This document shows, piece after piece, positions 35,251-46,652 of a stretch of DNA of 64,000 nt. The notes beneath the pieces were generated by a model. The model was not told where the DNA came from. It ran no database searches and was given only the letters and a program-made list of their open reading frames with translations. Position numbers and translations under genes: made by a program. Origin of the DNA: Monocercomonoides exilis (lineage: Eukaryota > Preaxostyla > Oxymonadida > Polymastigidae); contig LSRY02000028.1 of NCBI GenBank assembly GCA_001643675.2, positions 1,054,001-1,118,000 of the forward strand, given 5' to 3'. Numbering within the stretch: position 1 is the stretch's first letter; the number at the start of each line of letters is the position of its first letter.

Positions 35251-38200
35251 ATGAAATCAGATCTATCCCACGTTGAAATATCAAAAGAAAATGTAAATCT
35301 ACAGATTTTTTTTCCTTTGACGTTCTGATGCTTGTTAAGCTTCTTCTCAACGTTATTATTTGCGTTTTTATTATTTATTCTCAAATTGGCGTTGATGAAT
35401 TACCTACAGTTGTTTGTTACTTTGAAAAATTTGATATTTTCATTTCGCAATTTTGTTTTATAAGGGCTCATGCCTGTTTATTGCGCAAGACCTAACGCCT
35501 GGTAATCCGACTTTTTCATTTGTAAATCAGGTTTTTGCCAGACATGACATGACGCTTGATTTATATCCAGTTTCACTTCATGAGTTTGCAATTTTTCAAT
35601 AAATTTTTATGAAAAAATCAGTTAATCTCTTTTTTCATTCCAAACTTTTATTCAGGCTCGATGCATTATTGCAGCATTATGCTTCGGGAATATTTCCATT
35701 TGACAGTGTTGTGATTGATGGAGGACTTTTATCATTGCCTTCTCACCTCTATTCTCAACTCGCCCCATTGGTCCAGCAGAACAGCATTCCAGTCATTTCA
35801 CTCGGAGTGAACCCTGCTAATGTACAACATTTCCTTCCGTTGAAATTGTCTGAAAGAAGAGATCAGAAAGGATCCGCAAGCGTTTTCTTTGATGAAAGCA
35901 TAATAGAAGATTTGATTTGTCCTCCAAAGCGCATATCAACTTCAAATGGGGAAAATGCATCAGAGGATGCTTTTTGTTCGTTGCGTAGAGATAAAACTCG
36001 CGAGAAAGAAAATTGTGTTTTGATGAGTGGAATAGAAGAGTTCTGGCCTTCGGTGCTTTCTACAAGCGGAATAAATGAAAATGCACATGTGCTGCCATAT
36101 GCACATTTCATTTGTATGACCCCTTTATTTCTTTATCTTTTTTTCGTTATCGTCATCATAATTGAAATTATTAATTCTTTTATTTGTTTGGAAATGCCTT
36201 TCATCATATTTAATAATGTTTCATCCACTTGACAAATGAAATCTTCAGATAAAACAAACGTAGCACCAACTTCTCTTTCCAACGAACCAATTGCTGCAGC
36301 GCTTGTTGTTCATCGCCAGCCTCTCTTCCCTTTGTCCTCATCTTCACCTTCCTCTCATTCTGCATATCAACCTTCAAACTCTGATCCCTTTCTGATTGAA
36401 GAAGTGTGTATGTTCTATTCGCCTTCTGATGAGCCGTCGCTGGCGGAGTGGCAAGCGATGTCTGTGGCTGAGCGGTGGATGCTGGGAAGGATGAAGAACA
36501 GCCCAAGAGTTATGGCAAAAGTGGGGCAGCGCAATGAAATGTGGAAGGAGATGCAGAAGATGATTGTGGAGAAGATGTCAGCTGAAAGCGGACACAGTGG
36601 AGGAGCTGGTGGAAGCAATGGAATTGCAGAGGAATTTGAATTTGAAGGTGTGCAGGAAATTGAGAATACAAGAAGAATTAATATTTTATTTGGAATATTT
36701 ACCAAAGAAACCAAATTAGAGTTTATATCTTTTATTATTTAACAAGAATCATTTCTTTTCATCTTTATCTCTTTTATATTATTTTTTCCCCCTCATTGTA
36801 ATTCCTTAATCCCCCAGCGCTTCCATTCCCCCCACCCCCAGTTCCAATCCCCTTCTCTCTCCAGTCACGCTCTGTCCTTCTTGTCGATCTCCTTCTCCCG
36901 CAACACCGCTCATCCAGCACATCCCTCTCTCTTCTGAAGGACATCCTGGAAGGGCTGCGGAGGCAGTCATTTGAAGTCGAGATGGTCGATGGATGGGGGC
37001 TGAGTGCAGGCGACATCGAAGACGCTGTTGTCTCGCCGTTTGTTGCCTCGTTTGGGAATGCTGGGCTGACTCCGCTGGCTGAAGAGGTGGCTGTGACTGC
37101 AATTGTGCTCATCAAAGACACGGTGTGTGTATATGTATGTGTGTGCATGTGAATATGTATGTGTTAGTATTGTAGAAGGAGGAAGATATTTGGGAATTTG
37201 GAGGGAGATGGAAGATTGCTGTGAGTGATTGAGAACATCAATATGAATATTTTATAATTGTTATTTGCATTCAATTAATGTTATTCCAATGAATATATTT
37301 ATCATTTCCTTTGCAGAGCACAGCTGAAATGCCTGAAGTGATAGAGAAAGAAGAAGAGCTGAAGATGATGTGCGCCTTTCACGGCATCAAACTAGTCATC
37401 TTCGACACAGAATGTGAGGGAAACAAGGAAGATCCTCAAATGTCTTCTTCTTCTTCTTCCTCTTCTTCTTCTTCATTTCCTCCTCTTTCTGATAGCGACC
37501 TCGTCGACTTCATCCAATCTGCCTCATCTTCCTCTTCGTCTTCTCTTCAGAAGCAGCCAGATCTCCCTCACACTCTCTTCCCACTCACTCTGCTGCCATC
37601 CACAGCTGCCTTAGGCACATCCCTCGAAGCATCTCTTTTTGTGCACATTCCAATTTCTACTATTCAATCTCTTTCTCCAAATAAAACTCCTTCTTCTTCC
37701 TCTTCTCCTTCTCATTCTTCTGCTTCTTCTTCTCCATCATCCTCTGAATCCCTCCCTCTTTTCCCCACCTTCTTCTCTTCTCCTCCTTTCGTCTCGTCTG
37801 TCTCATGCACTCTTCCTTCCTCTTTCATCACTGACGCTGTTGAAGCACAAAAAAGAGGAGAAAAACCTTCTTTCAACTTGGAAACAGCCGCATTTCCTGT
37901 TCCTCTTGTTCTTGTGCCTCATTCACACCCTCCTCCTTCTTCCTCTTCTTCCTCTTCTTCTTCTCGCTATCGATCATCCAAGTCATCCAACCAACCACAA
38001 TCCACTCCTTATCTCCACTTCGATGCAGACAGCGACGTCTTTCGTGTTCAGTCTGCTGTCACGTTGGAGTCTCCTTTTGTCCTTCGTGTTGGCATCTCCT
38101 CTTCTGTCGCTGGTGTCTTTGCTCCTTCTCAACTGCCTCCTCCTCCTTCTCCTCCTTCTCCTTCAAAATCTTCTTCAAAATCTTCTTCTTCTCCCCCTCC

Positions 38201-38827
38201 TCCTCCCATCCTCTTCACCTCCTCCTCCCTCCCCACACCCATCTCCTTCCATTCCCTTTGGATTCACTGGCTCAGCAACGATATTTCCAGCCTTTCTCTT
38301 TCAATTCCTCCGCACCCATCTTCTTTTTCTGAAGTTTCTCCGACAAAATTCCCCGCTCCGGCGCCTTTGATGTCTTCTCCCTTCTCTCAGAAAGGAATCG
38401 TCTTCAAAAAGGGCTCTGATAAATCAACCTCTTCTTCTTCTTCTTCCTCTTCCTCTTCTTCCTCTCCTCCCATTCAATCACCCTTTTCTCCTCCTCCCTC
38501 ATTCATCCAACAGCCTTCTTTCCCTCAGCCTCAGCTGATGTGTGTGGGAGGGTTTGTCTTTGATCCTCTGCCAATTCTTCCCTTTTCAATAACAGTTGGC
38601 AATCTTACTCGTCCTCCTCCGCCTGATGGAAGAGAAGAAGGAGAAAGAGAAAGAGAAGGAGAAGAAGATAGCTATGCTGAATGGAGTGAGAGGCAGGAGA
38701 GGATTAATGAAAGAGAAAGAGAAGGAGAAAGAAACAAGAAGAAGAGAGGAGAAAGAGGAGAAAGAGAAGAAGAAGAGAACAAAACAGATTATTATTTGCA
38801 TCCACCTTCTTCTGAAGGAAAACCACC

Positions 38828-38862
<35 letters not shown>

Positions 38863-40219
38863 ACAATCAGCATATTCGTCATCCTTCTCCATCATCATCA
38901 TCAACAACAACAGAAGGAAGAGAAGAAGGAAGAGTAAAGACAATGACCCAATCGTCGATGCAGCCAAGTGTGTGGAATAAGAACGAAGAGCTGCCCATTC
39001 AGCTGTACAACATCTATTCCCTTTCTGCTCCTCCTCCTTCTTCTCCCTTTGTGTCCTTCAAATACATCGGGATGTTCATTCACCATCCTTCGCTTCCTCC
39101 TTCGTTTTATTCTGACTCATCTTCTCCTTCACCTTCATCTTCATCTTCATCTTCATATTCTTCTTCTTCTTCTTCTCTTCCCTTTTCTGAACTGTATCCT
39201 TCCACTCCTCTTCCTTCACCTGATCTCAAACAAACAATTCTTCTCTCTTTTGCTTCTTCTCTGCTGCTTCGCCCAATGCTGGCTGTTGATTCCTTTTCAC
39301 TCGACCCTTCTTCTTCTTCTCCCTCCTCCTCCTCTTCTTCTCTTTCTACTCTATCTTTATCATTTGATGCCTCTTCTTCTCCATCTTCTCCTTCTCCTTC
39401 TTCTTCCTCTTCTCTTTCTCTTTCTCCTTCTTCTCTTTCATCCCTCAGCTATTTTTCACCTGATGTGTCTGAATTGCTTCTCTCTTCTTCTCTTTTCACT
39501 CATTCTCTCTTTGCACCCAATGGCTTCATTGATGAAACACTCCCAAATCTTCCTCTTTTCAACTGGAATGCAAGAAACTTGGAGAAAAGAAGAGGAATTG
39601 CGAAGAAGGAGGAAGGTAATAGAGAAGAAGAAGAAGAAGACGAAAAATTTAATGATGGGATGAATAAACAGAAGAAGAGGATGATTAATATGAGATTGCA
39701 TAACCAAAGAGCATCATTTGATTATTTTCCTTCTTCTTCTTCTTCTCATTCATCATCATCTTCTTCTCCACTATTTCTGAAGAGGAGAGAAAGAGAAAGA
39801 GAAAGAGAAAGAGAGCAAAAGAGAGAGAAGGCAAATGCAACGCCTTTGTCTTCTGAATTTGTTGTCCATCCAACAGCGCCTCTTTCTCCTTCCTCTTCAT
39901 CTGACATCAGACGCATCGAAAATGACAGATTTGACACTCTTGTTGGCTCTCCTTCTCCTCCTCCTCCTCATCCTTCTTCTTCTTCCTTTTCTTCAAAACA
40001 TTCTTCTTCTTCTCCTTCACCTCCATCATCATCATCATCTTCTTCTTCTCCTTCGTCATCTTCTTCTCTTCTTCCTCCAAAAAGCATTCCAGTTGAGCAG
40101 AAGGCATTTGACCCAATTTTGGAGCAGATCAACCAGCACAGAAAACAAACAGGGCAACCTCCTCTTTCTTCTCTTCCTGTTTATTCTGCTAATGATCAAT
40201 CATTCACTCCTCCTTCTCC

Positions 40220-40258
<39 letters not shown>

Positions 40259-42617
40259 TTCTTCTTCTTCTTCTTCTCCTTCTCCTTCTTCTTCTGATGT
40301 TCCATTTGAGCTGAATGACTTTGCCAAACTTGCCTTCTCTTTCTCTTCTTCTGATTCTTCTCCTTTTCTCGACGGTGCTGCTGCTCAGCTGTCTCTTTTA
40401 GCTTCTTCTTCTTCTCCTTCCTCTTCTCATTCTTCTTCTTCTTCTTCTTCTTCTTTTTATCCTTCTTCTTCTTCCTCTTCTTCTCCATTCTCTTATTCTG
40501 TTCCTTCTCCTTTCGATGCACTCACGTTCACTCATCGCTCTTCTTTTATTTCTCCATTCGATCTTCTTTCTTCTTCTTCTTCTTCTCCTTCTCCTTCTTC
40601 TCATAAAACTCCTCCTCCTTCCTCTCCTTCTTCTTCTTCTTCTTTGGAATCTTCTTTCTTCTTTGACGATGAATTGGGTGATACTTTCATATCTCTCTAC
40701 AATTTAATAGCATCTTCTATATCTTCTTCTCCTTCTTCTTCCTCTTCTTCTTCCTCTTCCTCCTCCTCTTCCTCTTTCCCCCCTCTTTCTCTTCCTTCTT
40801 CTTCTGTCAGATTTCTTGTCGATTCCATCACCAATCCAAATGCTGACTATTCATTCCTCACAATGCTCTCTTCCTCTTTCCCTTTCCCTTTCCCTTCTTC
40901 TCCTTCCTCTTCTTCTTTCCCCTTCTCTTTCTCTTCTCTTCCTCTCTTCTCCTCCTTCCACTCTTCTCTTCGCCTTCTCCATCGCTCCATCGAATCTGCC
41001 GCTCAAAATTCCTCAACTCGCCCGCCGGCAAAGCCGCTTGCACCGTTTTCAGATGAAAGTTGTGTGAAAATGATGATTGAAGAGCTGAAGGAAGAGAGGA
41101 GGGAGAGAGAGGCAGAGGAAAGAGTGAAAGAAAGGGAGAAAGATAAAGAAGAAGAAGAAGATTTAATTGAAGAAGAAGATGATTATGATGATTTTGATGA
41201 TGATGAGTATGAAGATGATAAAAGAAGATATCCATCAGGCAATGCATCGACTCACAAGACATATTATTCTGCTCTCAGAAATGAGGGAAGGAAAACTCGT
41301 TCAACTTTCACATCAACAACAACATCATCATCTTCTTCTTCTTTTCCCACTCCTTTATCTTCATCTCCAACAACATCAACATCATCATCTTCCTCTTCTT
41401 CTCTTCCTCTTCTCTCCAACGAAGAGCTTCTTCAGAAGACGCTCAAGAAAATAGCAAGACAATCTTCTGTTTCTGCTGCCTCACTCAACAAAATGGGGCA
41501 GCAGCAGACGCCTTCCAAAAGATCGTATTATTCTTCTTATACACCTCCTTCTCATTCTTCTTCTCCTTCTTCTCCTTCTTCCTTATCTCCAACTTCTTAT
41601 CCATCACGTGCATCTAAACAGGCTCAACAGAAGAGCCGAAATCCTTCTTCTTCTTCTTCTTCTTCTTCTTCTTCTTCTTCTTCTGCTTATCCTTCTTCTT
41701 CTTATCCCTCTTCTGCTTATCCATCATCACGTGCATATCCACCTTCTCTCTCAAAACCTCAGCCAATTCCCACTCGAAGCAAGTCCACTCAACAGCAGCC
41801 ATCTCAGCACTCATCCACTCGCTCTGCATCAACACAGCCATCTGCTTCTTCTTCTTCTTCTTCTTCTTATCCTTCTCCTTCTTCTGCTCAAAGTTATGCT
41901 TCTTCCTCTCGTCTTTCTCCTTATTCCCCTCCATCTCCTCCATCTTCTCCTCCATCCTCATCTTCATCAACATCAGCATCATCTTCTTCTTCGTCTCGTT
42001 CTCTTCCTCCGCCACAGCCACTTCAGCCAGGCGAAAAGCCTCAGTTTTCTTCGGCTGCCTTCCAAAGAATGTTTTCTTCTCCTTCTCCTTCGCCTTCTTC
42101 ACCTTCACCTCCATCATCGTTTTCTTCATCCTCTTCTTCAATCACTTCATCATCTGATTTGGAGGCACTCAGAAAGAGACAGGCTGAGCTGATGAGACAG
42201 TTGGCAGATGCAGACGGAGCAGGCACTCGCAGCACATTCCCTTCATCTTCTGCATCATCATCGTCTTCTTCTTCATCTTCTTCATCTGCCAATCCAACAT
42301 ATCCACCACAGACATCAATGAGCACTGAAGAAATGCTGAAGCGGCTGAGCGAGATGAAGAGGCAGATTGCAGCTAAGGAGGCAGAAGGAAAAGAAGCAGA
42401 AACAGCTTTCAGAACTGATCGTGCTACTCAATATCAAACAGATAAATATGAACATTCCACTTCATTGGAAAAGAAAACACAACAGGAACTAAATAAAGTC
42501 AAAGGAGGAAAATCATCTACAAAACCGACAACCAGATCAGGTTCACCTTTTGAATCTTTATTTTTGTCAACTGTAATCTCGAGAGAGGGTATTGATATTG
42601 TTGTATCATTTGAATAA
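35251..42617 (+). CDS. 2199-aa Ser-rich protein with receiver-like N-terminal segments
   Basis: Exons: 35251-35292, 35465-35583, 35656-36113, 36249-36647, 36842-37122, 37317-42617; phases close. Exons 2-3 read as alternating strands and helices: CLFIAQDLTP, MTLDLYPVSLHELDALL, FDSVVIDGG, IPVISLG, which resembles a response-regulator receiver fold. A second, similar pattern follows: RSVLLVDLLLP, SFEVEMVDG, AIVLIKDT, GIKLVIFD. The Asp at IDGG sits where a receiver would carry its phospho-acceptor, but no K/D set is clearly conserved, so this is a weak inference. The rest, about 1700 residues, is Ser runs (often TCT/TCC/TCA triplets) with Pro, short hydrophobic islands and Glu/Arg patches. It ends with short coiled-coil segments (LEALRKRQAELMRQLAD, STEEMLKRLSEMKRQIAAKE). 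Exon 1 (14 codons) is tentative. The family is not recognised. Confidence 0.6.
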
Positions 42618-44914
42618 TGCTTACAAATCGATAAATCATTGTTCAATTTTTCTAAATACTTGATGAAATGAATATTGCGGAAAGATTCTCGAATACTTAT
42701 TTTGAATTTTTTTTTCTTTTGAAAATTTTCAATATCATATTCTTTATAATATTAGCAAATTTCTTAACATCACTTCACTTTTTTCTAACTCAGATTTTCT
42801 TGTTCTGAATCTGTATTTTTTGGAAAGATTGAAAAAATTGCAAAAGAATGATTTTCAAATAAGTTTAAAGCTTTCTTAAAACAATTCGAAACGATTATGT
42901 GCGAAATACACAATGAAATTTTGTTGTTATTTGAATAAACCATCATTTTGAACAAAACACATTAAAGGATAATTTCAACAGATTGTTTAAAAAATATAAC
43001 AATTACAACTGTTTCAAGCTGAAATAAAAATTTATATCAATAAAAACTATAACAATAGAATATTCGCCATGAAGCAAATATAAAAATATTCTCTATAAAT
43101 CTTTTACACATTTGATTTCACTTCTCAAATTCTTCCCAACAGCTACCTTTTGAAAAAAACAAAGGCACAATCAAAAAGTTTTGTTTACTCACCAGAATAC
43201 ATGAAGTTTCAAATTTCTTTTCAATGAAAAAAATAAATTAAAATCTCAACAATCAGATTTTCAATTGTGGTTATTACCATTATTTATTACATGAGAATAA
43301 TGTATAAATATGATAATGATCAAAAAATAATTTTATGGACCGTGCAAAGCTCTCTGCTTCGTAAGAGGCAGAATAGTTTTCACTGCTGTGGAGCACTCGA
43401 AAATGGTGTACAGTCCTGGCAAACTGTCCGAGAAAAAGCCTGTAAAAGGTTGTTTTTCGTGAATTTCGAGTTCTGATTAACTCCTTTTGCACTGCGAATG
43501 CAGATTCCAGCTCGTTGACGAGAGGCTATGCCTCCGTTACGTTGGGGACTAACCCTGCATTTTACAGCTATCAATTAGAAATATCTGTTAATATAAGTTA
43601 ATAAAATGTTTTAAGATATAATTAATTTGAAAAAAAAAATCAAAAATATGTTAGAAAGAAATAAAATGAAAATGCAGCGAAATATTCCTTCATTTGAAAA
43701 AAGTGCTTAATTTTTGAAAAAAAAACATTTTAAAATACTTTCATTTCTTGAATTGAGAGCGATGGTAGTTTCAATAACCTGAAAAAGATAAAATTTACGA
43801 ATTATTATACTGATTGGAGTGGTTCAATAGCTCATTGAGAATGTTTTCTTTTATTCCAGATGATTATTTTTCGCTCAAATGATAATTTCCTTCAACAACG
43901 ATGAGTTTGAGATCAATGTTTTGACACAGATAACATTCAAACATTTTTCTGTCATTTTTATTTCAAATAGGAGTTTGACTTGGATTTAAAAACTGCTTCA
44001 ATTGAAGAAAATTACAATAAAATATCAGAACTTTGAGAAGAAAAATGTTTATGTTTCGTGTTGGGAGAGAGAAAACGAGGAGCAGCAAAAGCAAATTTGA
44101 AAAACATAAAAAAGCACCAGGAAATGATCAGAAAAGTCAAAAGAAACTTGAGAAAGAAGGAAAAGATGAGAAAAAGAATAATCAAGCAATAATTTGTTTG
44201 CTTGAAAGATGATATTTCTGCAGATTATTTTGTGAATTTAATAAATGGAAGTGCATCTAATGCGAGCGCAATTTTTGCTATGACAGATTTCCTTGAAAAG
44301 TCTGATGGGGGTGGTTACAAATTCTCAAAGCGTTTTGCGGTTCAACAATAATTATAAAAATATAGGCTAACTTTCTTGTTTTCTCTCGATTGTTTAATTT
44401 GATGCTCAATGATCTTCCAACACAGGTGAATGCACATTTGCCAATTGCACGTCAAATAAAACAAAAAAATCTTTTAAATATTATATTAAAAGTTGTACAA
44501 AGAGTTTTTTGAATGAATCTGCATTTATCTGAACCCTCAAATAAGTCGGTTTAAGAGTAATTCAGCGTTCGCTTCAGCTTTATATTTCTTTATTTGAAGC
44601 GAGCAATAAAGAGATTTTTTGTATCACATTTTTCAATGTTAAGTATTCAATGAATGATAACATTTCAAAAGAAACTATCAAAAAAGTATTTTCAAAAAAG
44701 TTAAAATTCAATGAATATTGCGAACATAATATAAAAACAATACATAATGTTTCAAAACAAGAAAGTATTTCTCAACAAGAAAGGAAAATCAATTTTTTGA
44801 TAAATCATAATATAAAACTGAAATAAGCCAAATATTTTAAATAATAATAATAATTTTTTTTTAAAAGTCGAATAAATCCTGCATTTCTTTAATTCAAATG
44901 CATTCACCACAGCT
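42618..44914. other. Gene-poor AT-rich spacer
   Basis: About 2.3 kb between the convergent Ser-rich and SPRY genes. No coding sequence is supported. The exception to its AT-rich monotony is the hairpin-rich, GC-richer island at about 43340-43565. Confidence 0.55.
43340..43565. ncRNA. Candidate structured RNA gene, class unknown
   Basis: A roughly 225-bp island, visibly GC-richer than its flanks and without a convincing ORF, holds several exact stems. TCTGC 43353-43357 pairs with GCAGA 43368-43372. CTCG 43396-43399 pairs with CGAG 43429-43432 and encloses ACAGT 43410-43414 with ACTGT 43423-43427. AATGCAG 43497-43503 pairs with CTGCATT 43555-43561 and encloses CTCGT/ACGAG (43511-43522) and GAGGC/GCCTC (43522-43534). 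The strand is undetermined. It does not match the snRNA, tRNA, SRP or RNase P motifs I know. Confidence 0.3.
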
Positions 44915-46357
44915 TTAGCACAACGGAATGAAGGTGTCAGACAGCGTTTTTTGAAACCATGGCTTCTCAACTCGACTTAATGCGTGCATCACAACAGAAA
45001 ACCCGCGAGCTTTGTTGCAGACCGCAATAACAACATGATCTGGCAGCTGAGAAAAATAGGCGTGCTGCTGTTTTCCATTGTAAAAATAGGCGCACAATTT
45101 CTTGTGCATGTCAATTTCCAGAGTGACAGCCATTCCCTTCTGAATAGGGTCGTTGTCGGCCACATGCTGCCCATTGCGCACCCACACGTTTCCATACAAG
45201 TTCACATGGCCTCCTTTCACATTGTCTACCCACTGATTTCGCGGAAGGCTAATCGCTTCTGAGGATGCAATCCCAATCCCGTAATCTGCGCCACTTCCGT
45301 GAACACTCAGCGTGCAGTGCCAAATTCCCTCTTTGATCACCATCGTGCTCAAAAGAGTCCAAACACCCGCTGAATTCCATGTGACCCTTGTATCGTTCCA
45401 ATCACTTGTCAGATGCACATCAACTGAGCGTACATCCCACGGCTTTGTTACTTCAATTTCTTCACATATTTCTTTAACTTTTTCTTTTTCCTTTTCTTTT
45501 CCTTTTTCAGAATCATCAGCTTTTTTGGATATTTCTTTTGAGTTTTCAGTTTTCTCAATGCTTGGACGAGTCGATGAAGAAGCAGGCTCATAATCATCAA
45601 CTCTTGGTTCAGGAGAACAAGCTCTGCATTCTTCAGCATCGGGCTTTTTCTCGTTCATGTTTATCGCAAAAGAACCAGAAGATCTGCTAGGATGAGTTAT
45701 ATTTGAATCAAGTTTGAAATTTATTTGATCCAAAAGCGCGTTTGCAGTTTTGCTCACGGCTATGGATGGATCCGCGCAAAGTGTTTTCACAAGTTGTTTG
45801 ATCTGATCCAAATTGACAAAAGTTGCTCCATTAGACACAAGCGTGCACAAAAGATCCATCATCGTTGCTTTAACTTCAACTGGAGCTGGCCTTAGACCGC
45901 TGCTGCTGCTGGCTGGGCAGGTCAATAAATTATATTCTTCACAATAACATGACGGAATATTTCCCAAAATTATTGTAACTGAACGAAATATCTCCAACGA
46001 GCATATGGCTCTTGTAACATGAGGGATAGTTTCTGCCAATATTTTGAGTCCTCGAAAGCCAGCTATCATATGAGAAGATAATTTTGTCTTAATGTAACAA
46101 GTTTGATCATTAAAAATGTTTTTGTAAAATGATAAAGCGATTTTTCTTTAATAAAAAATGCTTCACACTTTTATAAGTTCCTCGAAAGTGTTTATCAATT
46201 CCTTCATTTGACTCATTAATTCATTTGCGTTTTCGACTTGATCAATGCTCTTTTCATCGAAGGCATGTTTTATAATATTCAATGTTTTTGGCTCCGCATT
46301 TTTCGTTAACTCCATTGCGAATTTCATAAATGCGCCAAATTGCAATTCTTTAGACAT
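44915..46357 (-). CDS. SPRY-domain protein with helical N-terminus
   Basis: Exons 46357-46169 and 46087-44915, phase 0; 453 aa. The intron joins TFEELIK to TKLSSHMIAGFRGLKIL. The N-terminal 200 residues are predicted all-helical and may form ARM/HEAT-like repeats (LKILAETIPHVTRAICSLEIF, MMDLLCTLVSNG). A charged Lys/Glu linker follows (about 235-265). The SPRY domain spans about 280-430: TLLSTMVIKEGIWHCTLSVHG, DYGIGIASSEA, NLYGNVWVRNGQ, GMAVTLEIDMHKKLCAYFYNGKQQHAYFSQLP. The pattern G-x-W-x-x-x and the L-E-I-D-x-x-K-x-x-A-x-F-Y-N-G core are typical. SPRY domains bind protein partners; there is no catalytic domain. The gene is divergent from the next one, 295 bp away, whose product is also helical. 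Confidence 0.85.
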
Positions 46358-46652
46358 TTCGTTTGAGTTGCTATCTTTTTTCGCTTCTATTAATAAATTT
46401 TATCAATGAAATCGTTTTCATAAAACAAACAAATTTCATTCAAAGAATTCAATATTCAAACCATCTCCAACATTGAAAGACATCTGTTCAAGTGGAAGAT
46501 TTGTGGAAAACTCAAAAAAATAAAATGGGCGCTAAAAAAATATGATCATCTTCAACACAACTTGTTTCGGCCCATATTAAAAATTATAAATTTAATAACT
46601 AAAAGCAAAATTAAACATATTGGACCAATTCCAGATTGAAATACATAGAACT

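Noticed and set aside
36650-37122. Separate gene in the region between the short exons and the Ser-rich exon
   Set aside because: Splicing 36647 to 36842 and 37122 to 37317 keeps one frame throughout with typical GTGTG donors; one gene is simpler.
37414-42192. Several 150-250-codon frames overlapping the Ser-rich exon
   Set aside because: They are Leu/Phe or Met/Lys/Glu runs generated by reading TCT/TCC triplets in other frames or strands, with no domain features.
43340-43565. Assignment of the hairpin island to U1, U4, U6, SRP or RNase P RNA
   Set aside because: Key conserved words (for example ACTTACCT, ACAGAGA, GAGGAAAGTCC) are absent; only an unnamed candidate is justified.
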